Shown here in pieces: positions 25,040 to 33,815 of a stretch of DNA of 36,890 bases; the first letter of the stretch is position 1, and the number at the start of each line of letters is the position of its first letter. The DNA lies in assembly GCA_027459465.1 (NCBI GenBank), contig DAIDIH010000248.1:1-36890 (forward strand), written 5' to 3'. A program made the translations under genes and the position numbers. The stretch is from Bryobacterales bacterium (GTDB taxonomy: Bacteria; Acidobacteriota; Terriglobia; Bryobacterales; Bryobacteraceae). The notes beneath the pieces are model-generated. The model did no database searches. It was given only the letters and a program-made list of their open reading frames with translations, and had not been told where the DNA came from.

Positions 25040-26287
25040 CTAAGTACTCCAGTTTACTTCTTTGATGCTGCGGACCATTGAAAAGTAACAGAAACCACCG
25101 AAGAATGCAACTGTGGCGACGGTAAAAAAAGCCCAATAGAATGAGCCGGTTCGATTCAGGATTTGTCCGGTGACCCAGGGCGCGGTGACGCCGGCGAGGT
25201 TCCCGAAGGCGTTTTGGAGGCCGGTCCACTTGGCGGCGGCGCGTGGACCGGCCAGACTCTGGGTAATAGCCCAGACGTTTGAGCTGAAGGCGCCGTAGGA
25301 CAGGCAGGCGGCGACCAAAAGGATGAGCGAGAGGCGGTTGCTGTGAGCGAGGTAGGCCGGAAGGAGAAGGACGCTCGCGAGAAGGCCGTAGCCGCCGAAA
25401 CGGCGGCGGACCTTGCTTGGGTCGGCCCCTGAGAGAATGAGGCGGTCGGAGAGCCAACCGCTGAAGAGGCTGGAAGCCGCCACGCCCCAGAAGGGAAGTG
25501 AGCCGTAGAAGGCCATCATGTAGGTGGTGTAGTGGCGCTTCATGACGAGGTAGGGAGGCAGCCAGGTGAGCAGGAAGTACCAGAGATAGTTGCCGGCGAA
25601 GAGGCCGAGGAACGTGGCCCAGGCATCGCGGCGGGAGATGATTTCGAGCAGCGGCGGTGGGGGTTCGGAGGCCGGTAGAGTGGTTGCCAAGGACGGGACG
25701 CGGCGCACCGTGAGATGCCAGGGGATGAGCCAGAGCATGCCGGCGGCGCCGAGGATGAGAAACATGCCGCGCCAGCCAAAAAACTGCAGCAGCAGGCCGC
25801 CGCCAAGTACGCCGAGCGCGGGGCCGGCTTTGGAACCCGCGTCGATCCAGGCGTTGGCGGTTCCGCGTTCGGTTTCGGTGAAGCGGGTGGCGAGGATTTT
25901 CGAGTAGGAGGGATAGGCGACCGACTCGCCGATGCCGAGGAAAAGGCGCGGGATGAGAAGGGTGACGAAGCCTTGCGCGGCCGCGGTGACCACGGTGGCG
26001 AGCGACCAGAGAGCGTAGCCGGCGGCGAAGAGGCGGGTGACGGGAAAGCGGTCGATGATGAAGCTGGAAAGGAAAAGGCAGGAGGCGTAGGTCCAGAAGA
26101 ACGCGGAGAACAGGAGACCCTCGTCGGCGGGGGTGAGTGGGATTTCACGGATGATGTGGGCGGCGCCGACGGAGAGGTTGCCGCGGTCGGCATAGTTGAT
26201 GCAGATGGAGGCCGTCAGGAGCGCGACGAGCGTCCAACGGGCGGGCTCTTGGACGGGTGTGGAGGAAGGGGCGGCGAGGGAAGGCAA
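25040..26287 (-). CDS. MFS transporter, anion:cation symporter (ACS)-like
   Basis: About 415 residues with twelve expected membrane segments. 'INYADRGNLSVGA' in the first segment (compare NYxDRxxLS), 'GIGESVAYPSYSKI' and 'WTGLQNAFGNLAGVTAPWVTG' are features of the ACS family that takes up organic anions such as hexuronates, glucarate or phthalate. The substrate is unknown. The frame extends upstream to 26377, but those residues overlap the preceding gene and are unlike a transporter; the TTG at 26287 fits best, without a strong ribosome site. It is the last gene of the minus-strand run from 30685 and is followed by a terminator. GC content and codon use match its neighbours. Confidence 0.85.
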   Translation of the reverse strand: MPSLAAPSSTPVQEPARWTLVALLTASICINYADRGNLSVGAAHIIREIPLTPADEGLLFSAFFWTYASCLFLSSFIIDRFPVTRLFAAGYALWSLATVVTAAAQGFVTLLIPRLFLGIGESVAYPSYSKILATRFTETERGTANAWIDAGSKAGPALGVLGGGLLLQFFGWRGMFLILGAAGMLWLIPWHLTVRRVPSLATTLPASEPPPPLLEIISRRDAWATFLGLFAGNYLWYFLLTWLPPYLVMKRHYTTYMMAFYGSLPFWGVAASSLFSGWLSDRLILSGADPSKVRRRFGGYGLLASVLLLPAYLAHSNRLSLILLVAACLSYGAFSSNVWAITQSLAGPRAAAKWTGLQNAFGNLAGVTAPWVTGQILNRTGSFYWAFFTVATVAFFGGFCYFSMVRSIKEVNWST

Positions 26288-26315
26288 CCGTGCGAGTGTA
26301 TCACCGGGTTGCGGG

Positions 26316-27017
26316 TCAGCGCAGGTAGAAGAGGCTGAGACGGGGCAGGCCGGCGTCTTCGAACAGGCGGCGGTCAAGGTACTGGCGTTCGAGGAGGTCG
26401 AGTTGGGCGGCGGTCATTTTGCCGCGGTAAGGGCGGAGTTGGCGGTCGAGGTCCTGGCGGACGCGGAGGAGGTCGTCTTCCGACTGGAGGGTGCGGGCGA
26501 TGGCGGCGGCTTTTTGTTCGAGGGTGACGAGGCGCTGTTCGAGCCGCTCGAGGTCGGCGTATTCGGTTTCGGCGGAGGCGGCGATTCGGTCAAGGGAGGC
26601 GGCGATTTCTTCGTAGCCGGGCTTGGCGTGGAGGTCGGCGGCGCGGGAAGAAAGATGCCGCTGGAGATCTTCGAGCGGGAAGGGGGCTTTTGACTCGGCG
26701 GCGCGGGTGGCCTGCTGCGCGGTGCCAGCCATGGCCTGGGCTTCGGTGAGCACGGCCTGGGCGCAGTAGGCGACCGAGTTGACGGCCTGCGTGCGCTGGC
26801 GGCGCGCTCGCCATTTTTCAAAGGCGGCGTCGATGCCGCGGAGAACGGCTTCGAGTGGCACGCCGGCGTTTTTCCACGATTCTATGAGAGCCCAGTCGAG
26901 CGGCGAGAGAAGAAACAGGCCAGTGCCGCGCGCGCGCTGGAAGTGCTCTTCGACTTCGGTGAAGTAGTTGAAGTAGTTCAGGCCTTGCCAGGAATCTTCT
27001 TCGGGAGTGCCGGTCAT
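26316..27017 (-). CDS. Coiled-coil protein of unknown function, coupled to CoaX
   Basis: A 233-residue protein. Residues ~10-75 form a conserved-looking head ('LNYFNYFTEVEEHF', 'LSPLDWALIESWKNAGVPLEAVLRGID'). Residues ~135-215 are highly charged and helical, consistent with a coiled coil. It has no signal peptide or membrane segment. The head resembles the small 'PLDWALIE.W...GIPL..VLRGID' region seen in hypothetical acidobacterial proteins; no function is known to me. The ATG at 27017 overlaps the TGA of the pantothenate kinase gene (ATGA), so its translation is coupled to it. It is also 28 bases from the MFS gene start. Confidence 0.8.
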   Translation of the reverse strand: MTGTPEEDSWQGLNYFNYFTEVEEHFQRARGTGLFLLSPLDWALIESWKNAGVPLEAVLRGIDAAFEKWRARRQRTQAVNSVAYCAQAVLTEAQAMAGTAQQATRAAESKAPFPLEDLQRHLSSRAADLHAKPGYEEIAASLDRIAASAETEYADLERLEQRLVTLEQKAAAIARTLQSEDDLLRVRQDLDRQLRPYRGKMTAAQLDLLERQYLDRRLFEDAGLPRLSLFYLR

Positions 27018-27784
27018 TGCGGGCGGTTGCGCTCCCAGATGAGTTCAAGGCCTTCGAGCGTCAGGTCCTCGTTTACAGCGCTGAGATAGCGGGAGGCGGG
27101 TTGGATGAGGCGGGCCTGACCTCCCGTGGCGACGGTGCGGGTGCGTGGGCCGAGTTCGGCGATGAGTCGTTCGAGGATGCCGTCGATCAGGCCGATGAAG
27201 CCGTAGTAGAGGCCGGACTGGATGCTGCCGACGGTGGTCGATCCGATGAGGCGTTCGGGCGCGCGGAAGTCGACCATGGGGAGGCGGGCGGTTTTGGCGA
27301 AGAGGCCGCCGATGGCGATGCCGATGCCGGGCGCGATGAGGCCGCCGAGATACTCGGCTTCGGCGGAGATGGCGTCGAAGGTGATCGCTGTGCCGAGGTC
27401 GACGACGACGCACGGGCCGCCGTAGCGGTGGAAGGCGGCGACGCCGTTGACGATGCGGTCAGCGCCGACGTCCCGGGGGTTGTCGTAGCGGATGGCGAGG
27501 CCGGTGTCGGTGGAAGAATCCACGAACATGGCGGTTGTGTGGAAGTAGCGCTCGGCCATCTGCGCGAGCGGGGCGTCGAGCGGGGGGACGACGCTTGCGA
27601 CGATGATGCCGTGGACCTGGCGAAGGTCGAGGGACGAGAGCGCGAAGAGGTTACGGAGCAGGATGCCCCATTCGTCGGCGGTTTGTTCGCGCGCGGTGCC
27701 GAGGCGCCAGTGGCTGGTGAGTTTGCCTCCGTCGAAGACGCCGACGGTGACATTGGTGTTGCCTACATCGAGAGCAAGCAGCAT
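27014..27784 (-). CDS. coaX: Type III pantothenate kinase
   Basis: A 256-residue CoaX of the ASKHA fold: 'LALDVGNTNVTVGVF' (phosphate-1), 'VGADRIVNGVAA', 'VVVDLGTAITFDAIS' (phosphate-2) and 'TVATGGQARL' (adenosine region). It phosphorylates pantothenate, the first step of coenzyme A synthesis; the type III enzyme is not inhibited by CoA. The ATG at 27784 has a good GAGGAAAG site about eight bases upstream. The frame is open to 28054, but that stretch is Ser/Pro-rich and overlaps the BirA gene. It sits 37 bases after the biotin ligase gene, a pairing common in many bacteria (BirA-CoaX). Confidence 0.95.
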   Translation of the reverse strand: MLLALDVGNTNVTVGVFDGGKLTSHWRLGTAREQTADEWGILLRNLFALSSLDLRQVHGIIVASVVPPLDAPLAQMAERYFHTTAMFVDSSTDTGLAIRYDNPRDVGADRIVNGVAAFHRYGGPCVVVDLGTAITFDAISAEAEYLGGLIAPGIGIAIGGLFAKTARLPMVDFRAPERLIGSTTVGSIQSGLYYGFIGLIDGILERLIAELGPRTRTVATGGQARLIQPASRYLSAVNEDLTLEGLELIWERNRPQ

Positions 27785-27821
27785 GGGGTGACTTTCCTCA
27801 GGGTAACTGCAATGGAAGCGC

Positions 27822-28577
27822 TCAGGCCGGACGGACACCACCGTTGAGGATGAGGGTGCGACGGCCGTTGTCTTCGAGGAGGAAGAGGAAGCCGGAGGGG
27901 TCGAGTCCGGCGGTGGTGCCGGTGAGCAGGCGTCCATCCTGCTCGACGGTGACGCGGCGGCCGCTGATGTAGCTGGAGGCGCGGGAAAACATGGCGAGAA
28001 TAGGCTCCGGACCTGCGCGCTCGACGAGGGCGGTGTGGGTGTCGATGGAAGCAAGGAGCACGGCGAGCAGCGACTCGCGGGAGACCGGGCGGCCGCCGGC
28101 GATGCGGAGCGAGGTCGCCAGGGGCGCGAGCGGTTCAGGGAAGGACGCGTGGTTGACGTTGACGCCTATGCCGGCGATTACGGCGTTGTTGTCGAGTTGG
28201 GCAAGGATGCCGCAACATTTGCGCCCGGCCACCATGACGTCGTTGGGCCAGCGAAGGTCGCAGGCGATGTCCGTGACGCGGCTGACGGCCTCGGCGACGG
28301 CAAGACCCAGAGCGAGGGTGACGATGGGCAGGCGCGCCGGAGGAAGGTTGAGGCGGAGAACGAGCGAGAAGTAGAGGCCGGCGTCGGGCTCGGAATGCCA
28401 GCTTCGGCCGAGGCGCCCCTGTCCGGCGGTCTGCTCGTCGGCGCCGAAAACGGCGCCGGAAGGGCATCCGGCGGCGGCGGCGCGCGCGGCGACGAGCATG
28501 GTGGACGCGGTGGAGGCGGACCATTCAATGGGGCGGCCGGGAAAGCTCAGGCGAACCGCTTCGACGTCGAACGGCAT
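27822..28577 (-). CDS. birA: Biotin--[acetyl-CoA-carboxylase] ligase, without DNA-binding domain
   Basis: A 251-residue group I biotin protein ligase. It has 'TAGQGRLGRSWHSE' (the GRGRxGR biotinyl-AMP loop, here GQGRLGR), 'LRWPNDVMVAGRKCCGIL' (catalytic Lys) and 'AGIGVNVN', then a small C-terminal SH3-like domain. The N-terminal helix-turn-helix of E. coli BirA is missing, so it should not act as a repressor. It attaches biotin to the carboxyl-carrier protein of acetyl-CoA carboxylase. I chose the ATG at 28577, 6 bases after the NadC stop; a TTG at 28583 is possible. No ribosome site is evident, so coupling to NadC is likely. Confidence 0.93.
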   Translation of the reverse strand: MPFDVEAVRLSFPGRPIEWSASTASTMLVAARAAAAGCPSGAVFGADEQTAGQGRLGRSWHSEPDAGLYFSLVLRLNLPPARLPIVTLALGLAVAEAVSRVTDIACDLRWPNDVMVAGRKCCGILAQLDNNAVIAGIGVNVNHASFPEPLAPLATSLRIAGGRPVSRESLLAVLLASIDTHTALVERAGPEPILAMFSRASSYISGRRVTVEQDGRLLTGTTAGLDPSGFLFLLEDNGRRTLILNGGVRPA

Positions 28578-28583
28578 TAGCAA

Positions 28584-29435
28584 TTAGATGAGTTCGAGGC
28601 GGAAATTGATGTCGACGGCGCGCGCCGAATGGGTGATGGCGCCGGAGGAGATGAAATCGGCTCCCGTGGCGGCGTAAGCGGCGACGGTATCGAGCGTGAC
28701 GCCGCCGGAGAATTCGACGGTGGCGCGGCCGGCGATGAAACAGATTTCGGCGGCGGCTTCTTCGGGGGTGAAGTTGTCGAGCAAGAGGCGCTTGGCGCCG
28801 CCCGCAAGCGCCTGCTCGATCTCCGCGTGGGTGCGGACTTCGATTTCGACCGGGCTTCCGGCGGGGAGAGCGCGGTCGAGCGCGGCGCGCACGCCGCCGG
28901 CCGCCGCGATGTGGTTGTTCTTGATGAGTACGGCGTCGTAGAGGCCCATGCGGTGGTTGACAGCACCTCCGGCCGCGGCGGCCATTTTCTCCAGTCGGCG
29001 AAGGCCAGGGGTGGTTTTGCGGGTGTCAAGAATGCGGCAGCGCGTGCCGGCGGTGCGTTCGACGAACCGATGGGCGAGAGTGGCGACTCCGCTCAGGCGT
29101 TGCAAAAAGTTCAGCGCGACGCGTTCGCAGGTGAGCAGGCGGCGAGCCTCGCCGCGGACCTCGGCCAGCGCTTCGCCGGGTGCGATCGCATCGCCGCTCA
29201 AGTGGAGGAGATCGATTTCGATCTCTCCTCCCGCGGTTTCCCTCGCGGTTTTATAGATGAGCGGAAGGAGTTCGATACCGGCCAGCATCATGGGTTCACG
29301 GGCAAAGAAGCGGCCGTGGGCGAGGCGGCCGGCGTCGACGCAGAGTTCGGTGGTTACGTCGCCTGGGCCGATGTCCTCAGCGAGAGCCGCCCGGACCACA
29401 GCGAGGATTTCCGGATGAGAAACGTCGAACTTCAC
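28584..29435 (-). CDS. nadC: Nicotinate-nucleotide pyrophosphorylase (carboxylating)
   Basis: A 283-residue NadC, the quinolinate phosphoribosyltransferase of NAD synthesis. It shows 'LAEDIGPGDVTTE', 'LNFLQRLSGVATLA', 'CRILDTRKTTPGLRRLEK' (substrate-binding Arg/Lys), 'GLYDAVLIKNNHI' and 'DFISSGAITHSA' near the end. It is full length. Start is a GTG at 29435 that overlaps the TGA of the preceding SGNH-hydrolase gene (GTGA). The direct order NadC-BirA-CoaX is a known clustering of cofactor genes. NadA and NadB are not in the window. Confidence 0.95.
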   Translation of the reverse strand: MKFDVSHPEILAVVRAALAEDIGPGDVTTELCVDAGRLAHGRFFAREPMMLAGIELLPLIYKTARETAGGEIEIDLLHLSGDAIAPGEALAEVRGEARRLLTCERVALNFLQRLSGVATLAHRFVERTAGTRCRILDTRKTTPGLRRLEKMAAAAGGAVNHRMGLYDAVLIKNNHIAAAGGVRAALDRALPAGSPVEIEVRTHAEIEQALAGGAKRLLLDNFTPEEAAAEICFIAGRATVEFSGGVTLDTVAAYAATGADFISSGAITHSARAVDINFRLELI

Positions 29436-30685
29436 TGCGCGGCCGCCAGAGCGAAGGAATGCGGCTGAGGCTGGGCGGCGAGGTGCTGCGCCAGGATAAC
29501 CTGGTCTTCGAGTTGGTCGAGCGCGGTTTGGGCGGGCGCGTCGTCGAAGCCGTCCCCATCGAGCGCGACCTGGACGAGGCGCCAGCGGGCAAAATGGATG
29601 TCGTTGTGCTTGAAGGTGAGCGAGTGCACGGCGGCGGCCTGGCGCGACATGGGCGTGTCGTATTCGGCGAGGTTGACGCCCGAGGCTAACTGATCCGCGG
29701 TGAACGCGGCGACGTCGGCGCCGTCGATTTTGAGCGCGTAGCGCCCGGAGGCGAGACCGGTGACGCGGAGGGTTTCGTCATCGAGTGCAGAGACGAAGTC
29801 GGAAGAGTTGACCGCGAGCGCGACCACTGGGTCTTTCCAGTTGATCGGCATCGGGAGCGATTTGTCGGTTTCGGTCCAGGTGAGGGCGCCGTTGTGGGCG
29901 AGGTTCGAGACGGCGCAGTTGGCGCACTCGGTGACGGAAGCGGATTGGGAGTCGATGACGGTGCGGGCGACAAGCGAAGGGGCGTGCCAGGATTCGAGCA
30001 GCGCCTCCGCCATGATGAGATGGCCGCCGGGGCCCGGGTGAACGCGGTCCGGCAGAATCTTCTGGGCGAGCGCCGGGTCCTTCGCGTTGGCTTTTTCGAG
30101 CATCGAGTCGACGGGGGTGTTGAAGTCCGCGTCGGTGAGGTGGTCGCTTGCGGCGAGTTCGCGGACGAACTGCGAATAGCGCTTGAGCACGGCGTTGTAG
30201 CCGCCCTCGAAGGTGGGCGGACGCGTGATGTCGTCGTAGGGCGAGGGTTCGATGGCGGTGATGCGGACGCCGGGCATCGCGGCCTCGATCGAGTCGACAA
30301 TGTGCCGATAGCCATTGGCGTAGACGTCGAAGATGGATTGATCGTAGGAGCGGTAGTGGCCGTCGTTCATGCCGAGCATGATGGTGACGACGGTGGGCTT
30401 GAAGGGGAAGACGTCGCGATGCAGGCGGAGATCGATTGGCCCGCCGCCTCCGCCGGTGACGCGGTCGCCACCCCAACCGGAGTGGACGAAGCGCACGTGA
30501 AGCGAGGGGAAACGCGTGACGACGTAGGTTTCCGTGAAGGTGGTGTAGAGGCGCTGATCGGTGATGCTGTCGCCGTAGAAGACGACAGTGTCACCGTTGT
30601 GAAGAGCGAAAGGGCCTTGCGCGGCGAGCGCCGCGGGGAAACAGACGAGGGCTGCGAGCAGCCAGTGCGAACGAGGCATACGCAT
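29432..30685 (-). CDS. Secreted SGNH/GDSL-type hydrolase
   Basis: A 417-residue protein with a signal peptide ('HWLLAALVCFPAALAAQG'). SGNH blocks are visible: 'VVFYGDSITDQ' (nucleophile Ser, block I), 'GWGGDRVTG' (block II Gly), 'LGMNDGHY' (block III Asn) and 'LPDRVHPGPGGH' (block V Asp and His, ~215-226). The C-terminal ~150 residues form a further beta-rich domain. Such proteins de-esterify acetylated sugars or lipids outside the cytoplasm. It starts the minus-strand operon-like run and overlaps NadC by 4 bases, an odd partner for a cofactor gene. ATG codons at 30685 and 30679 are both possible. Confidence 0.87.
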   Translation of the reverse strand: MRMPRSHWLLAALVCFPAALAAQGPFALHNGDTVVFYGDSITDQRLYTTFTETYVVTRFPSLHVRFVHSGWGGDRVTGGGGGPIDLRLHRDVFPFKPTVVTIMLGMNDGHYRSYDQSIFDVYANGYRHIVDSIEAAMPGVRITAIEPSPYDDITRPPTFEGGYNAVLKRYSQFVRELAASDHLTDADFNTPVDSMLEKANAKDPALAQKILPDRVHPGPGGHLIMAEALLESWHAPSLVARTVIDSQSASVTECANCAVSNLAHNGALTWTETDKSLPMPINWKDPVVALAVNSSDFVSALDDETLRVTGLASGRYALKIDGADVAAFTADQLASGVNLAEYDTPMSRQAAAVHSLTFKHNDIHFARWRLVQVALDGDGFDDAPAQTALDQLEDQVILAQHLAAQPQPHSFALAAAQ

Positions 30686-30689
30686 CTAT

Positions 30690-30719
30690 TTGACACCATC
30701 CGGCGGGCTTTGGTGTAAT
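30690..30719 (+). promoter_or_regulatory. Promoter of the tRNA-Asn gene
   Basis: Consensus -35 TTGACA (30690-30695), an 18-base spacer, and -10 TGTAAT (30714-30719) preceded by TGG as an extended -10. Transcription would start near 30726, 18 bases before the tRNA. It lies just before the start of the divergent SGNH gene. Confidence 0.7.
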
Positions 30720-30743
30720 CAGAAGGTAGTCCTTCCGCACTGC

Positions 30744-31126
<383 letters not shown>

Positions 31127-32320
31127 GTGGCCAATTGGCCTGAAGCGCAGCCCGAGACGCCGGTCCGGTGCGCTATCTACACTCGTCAGTCTGTAGACTC
31201 GCAAGACGACTTATCCTCCTGCCAAGTGCAATTCGACGCATGTCGTGCGTTCGTGCAATCGCAGGCCGGTGCTGGCTGGATGCTGGTGGGTGACCGATTC
31301 GACGATGAGGGCTATTCCGGCGCCACGCTCGACCGGCCCGCGCTCGAGCGTTTGCTTGGCGTTGTTCGATCCGGTGGCGTAGACCGTGTGGTCGTCTATC
31401 GTCTCGATCGGCTCTCCCGCAGCCTGCGGCATTTCGTGCAACTGTCGGAGGAACTCCGGAACCACAACGTGGCCCTGACCATCGTCAGCGCGCCGATGCT
31501 AGGTGCGGCCGCACTCGACAACATGATGCTGAACGTGATGGCTTCGTTCGCCGAGTTCGAACGAGAAATGACGGCCACGCGCATGGCGGAAGCGCGCGAG
31601 TACCTGAAATCACACGGGCGCAGAGTGGCCGGCGCTGTACCTTTCGGCTACTCGGCCGATCCTCGCACGAAACAGTTGGTCGTGGTCCCGGAAGAAGCTG
31701 AAATCGTGTCGCGGATGTTCCAATGGTCGGCTGCGAAGATGACCCCATCCACGATTGCGGCCCTCGCCAACTCGCAAGGGTGGCGAACGAGGAACAACAC
31801 TCGCTGGACTCCGCGGCAGGTGCAGTACACCCTCACGAATTACGTTTATGCCGGTCTGGTGCTGGATGGTTACGGATTTCGCAAGGGCTGCCACGAGGGG
31901 CTGATCACAAAAGAAATCTACGACCAGGTCCAGGCGCTTCTTGCCGAGCGGCGATCGCGCAAACCGGGCCGGGCAAAAGCCGCGATCCCTTGGCCGCTGC
32001 TGGGGCTGGTTTGTTGCGGAAGTTGCGGCCGACCGTTGAGCACTCACACGATTCGGCGAGGCTCCGTCATCTATCAGTACTACCGGTGCCGCTCAACGGC
32101 AGGCGGCCGTGAGCCTTGCAAGGGTGTCTTGGTGCGGGCCCACGAAGTCGAAAGCGCCGTGCTGCAGGCAGCCGGTCTGGAACAATCCGGGCTCACCTCG
32201 AAGGAGGAAGAAGCCACGTTCCAAAGCGCTATCCGGCAGGTCGTCTTTGAGGCCGATACAGGGCGAATCCAAATTGACTTCCGCCCCGAGGTCAGCAGTC
32301 CGGCTGTTTCGTTGGCTTGA
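31127..32320 (+). CDS. Serine recombinase (resolvase N-terminal, recombinase and zinc-ribbon domains)
   Basis: A 397-residue site-specific recombinase of the serine type. The catalytic domain (residues ~14-150) has 'AIYTRQSVDSQ' with nucleophile Ser22 and Arg20, 'VVYRLDRLSRSLRHF' and 'FAEFEREMTATRMAEA' at the start of the long helix. A recombinase domain (~165-265) has 'VPFGYSADP' and 'TPRQVQYTLTNYVYAG'. A zinc beta-ribbon follows with 'CCGSCGRPL' and 'YYRCRS...PC'. This is a short large-serine-recombinase layout, as in phage and island integrases; the coiled-coil tail is small. Start is the GTG at 31127, with GGAG just before it. It lies 308 bases from tRNA-Asn and just upstream of the AbiE pair, so it is probably the integrase of this island. 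Confidence 0.9.
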   Translation: MANWPEAQPETPVRCAIYTRQSVDSQDDLSSCQVQFDACRAFVQSQAGAGWMLVGDRFDDEGYSGATLDRPALERLLGVVRSGGVDRVVVYRLDRLSRSLRHFVQLSEELRNHNVALTIVSAPMLGAAALDNMMLNVMASFAEFEREMTATRMAEAREYLKSHGRRVAGAVPFGYSADPRTKQLVVVPEEAEIVSRMFQWSAAKMTPSTIAALANSQGWRTRNNTRWTPRQVQYTLTNYVYAGLVLDGYGFRKGCHEGLITKEIYDQVQALLAERRSRKPGRAKAAIPWPLLGLVCCGSCGRPLSTHTIRRGSVIYQYYRCRSTAGGREPCKGVLVRAHEVESAVLQAAGLEQSGLTSKEEEATFQSAIRQVVFEADTGRIQIDFRPEVSSPAVSLA

Positions 32321-32369
32321 CCGCGCAATAGGCAGCGAGCATAATGGTTCAAGAAAGTTGAACTATTAT
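32317..32369 (+). promoter_or_regulatory. Promoter with overlapping operator of the AbiEi/AbiEii operon
   Basis: A -35 TTGACC (32317-32322), a 17-base spacer and a -10 CATAAT (32340-32345) predict a start near 32352. An inverted repeat, ATAATGGTTCAA and TTGAACTATTAT (32341-32352 and 32358-32369, 11 of 12 pairs match, 5-base spacer), covers the -10 and the start site and reaches the ATG at 32368. Known AbiEi antitoxins repress their own promoter through inverted repeats, which fits this layout. Confidence 0.65.
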
Positions 32370-32973
32370 GCGGTCGGTCGATGGCCAACGCGAGCTGTAC
32401 CAAGTCGCTGAGGGACAGGGCGGCTACTTCACTGCGAAGCAGGCTGAGCGCCTCGGCTACAGCGCCAGCAAACGGAACTACCATGTCGGCGCTGGCAACT
32501 GGGTCCGGGAGCACCGCGGAATCTATCGCCTCGCGCTCTTTCCAGCACCTGCCCGACCCGATCTGATTCTCTGGTGGCTTTGGTCGCGAGGGCGCAGCGA
32601 CTCCCCGCAGGGCGTCTTCAGTCATCGCACTGCGCTCGCCCTCCACGAACTCACCGATGCTAACCCGGCAAGACTCGACATGACAGTGCCGCCCGCCTTT
32701 CGGAGAGGCTCGGCGATTCCGCGGGTGCTCCGACTCCACTTCGCCGAGATTGCCACGGCCGAAATTGAGATGATCGAAAACGTCCCGGTGACCACCGCTC
32801 TGCGCACGATCATCGATGTGTGGCGTGAGAAATCACTGCCGGAATCCTCGCTCCGGGAAGCCTTCGAAGACGCCAGGCGTCTAGGCAAGCTGACGAAGGG
32901 ACAGATTGCCAAGGCCCGCCAGGACCCCGACGCTGCGCCAGTTGTCGACTCGCTGGAACGAGGACGGCGATGA
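32368..32973 (+). CDS. AbiEi-type antitoxin / transcriptional regulator (type IV toxin-antitoxin)
   Basis: A 201-residue protein with an N-terminal winged-helix domain (about residues 5-55: 'GGYFTAKQAERLGYSASKRNYHV', then 'WVREHRGIYRL') typical of AbiEi antitoxins, and a C-terminal domain with 'FSHRTALALHELTDANPARLDMTVP' and 'VTTALRTIIDVWREKSLPES'. AbiEi neutralises the toxin without direct contact and represses the operon by DNA binding. The start ATG at 32368 overlaps the right arm of the operator and has no strong ribosome site, so the leader would be only ~16 bases. The stop overlaps the toxin's ATG (ATGA). Length is within the family range. Confidence 0.88.
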   Translation: MRSVDGQRELYQVAEGQGGYFTAKQAERLGYSASKRNYHVGAGNWVREHRGIYRLALFPAPARPDLILWWLWSRGRSDSPQGVFSHRTALALHELTDANPARLDMTVPPAFRRGSAIPRVLRLHFAEIATAEIEMIENVPVTTALRTIIDVWREKSLPESSLREAFEDARRLGKLTKGQIAKARQDPDAAPVVDSLERGRR

Positions 32974-33815
32974 AGACAAGCCGGCAGTACAGTTCCGGCG
33001 CCGCACTTCGAACGGCGTTGGAAGAGCGTCTGAAGCGGGTTTCACGCGAAGAAGCCGTTGACCTGCAACGACTGCGCCGTCAGGTCGCATTCGACCGGTT
33101 CCTGGCTCGGCTTTTCCGGCACACGCAAACCGACTGGGTTTTGAAAGGCGGGTACGCGATGGAACTGCGGTTTCACACGGCGCGCGCCACAAGGGACCTG
33201 GATTTCACTGTGCGAGGGAAGCCCGAAGGTGTGCTCGCGTACTTGCAGGATGCCGGGGCTCTGGACATTGGCGATTTTCTCTCATTCCGCGTCGGGGAAG
33301 CCATGATGGATCTCGATGGCGCACCCTACGGAGGCGCACGCTATCCCGTGGAAGCGGTCCTCGGCGGCCGCACCTTCGTGAAGTTCCATCTGGATGTCGG
33401 AGTCGGCGACGTCATCGTCGATCCTGTTGAGTTTGTGCGGACGCGGGACTGGCTTGGATTCGCGGGAGTCGCCCCGCCCGAGGTGCCGATGATCCAGCGC
33501 GAACAGCAGTTCGCCGAAAAGCTCCACGCCTACACGCTGCCTCGGCCAACAGCGCCGAACAGCAGGGTCCGAGATCTGGTTGACATGGTCCTGCTGATCC
33601 GCTCCGGCACTCTCGACGCGACGCGCGTCGTCGACTGCGTCAGGCGGACTTTCGCACGTCGTGACACGCATCCTGTTCCGCGAACGCTGGAGGCCCCGCC
33701 CGAAAGTTGGAACGCACCGTTCGCCGCGCTGGCTGAGGAATGCGCGCTTGAGATTTCCGCTTCCGAGGCCTTCGCGGACTTGGCCGGATACTTCGACGGA
33801 CTTGAAATGCACTAG
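32970..33815 (+). CDS. AbiEii/AbiGii-type nucleotidyltransferase toxin
   Basis: A 281-residue DNA-polymerase-beta-like nucleotidyltransferase. 'WVLKGGYAMELRF' (56-68) and 'RATRDLDFTV' with Asp76 and Asp78 form the metal-binding GG...DxD site; 'KFHLDVGVGD' supplies the third acidic residue (Asp142). 'FAEKLHAY' (Lys184) and 'RVRDLVDMVLL' (Asp202, Asp205) are the downstream family motifs. All key residues are present, so the toxin looks active. Characterised members modify tRNA ends with nucleotides and cause abortive infection or growth arrest. It overlaps the antitoxin gene by 4 bases, a standard AbiE operon. No terminator with a T run follows. Confidence 0.9.
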   Translation: MKTSRQYSSGAALRTALEERLKRVSREEAVDLQRLRRQVAFDRFLARLFRHTQTDWVLKGGYAMELRFHTARATRDLDFTVRGKPEGVLAYLQDAGALDIGDFLSFRVGEAMMDLDGAPYGGARYPVEAVLGGRTFVKFHLDVGVGDVIVDPVEFVRTRDWLGFAGVAPPEVPMIQREQQFAEKLHAYTLPRPTAPNSRVRDLVDMVLLIRSGTLDATRVVDCVRRTFARRDTHPVPRTLEAPPESWNAPFAALAEECALEISASEAFADLAGYFDGLEMH

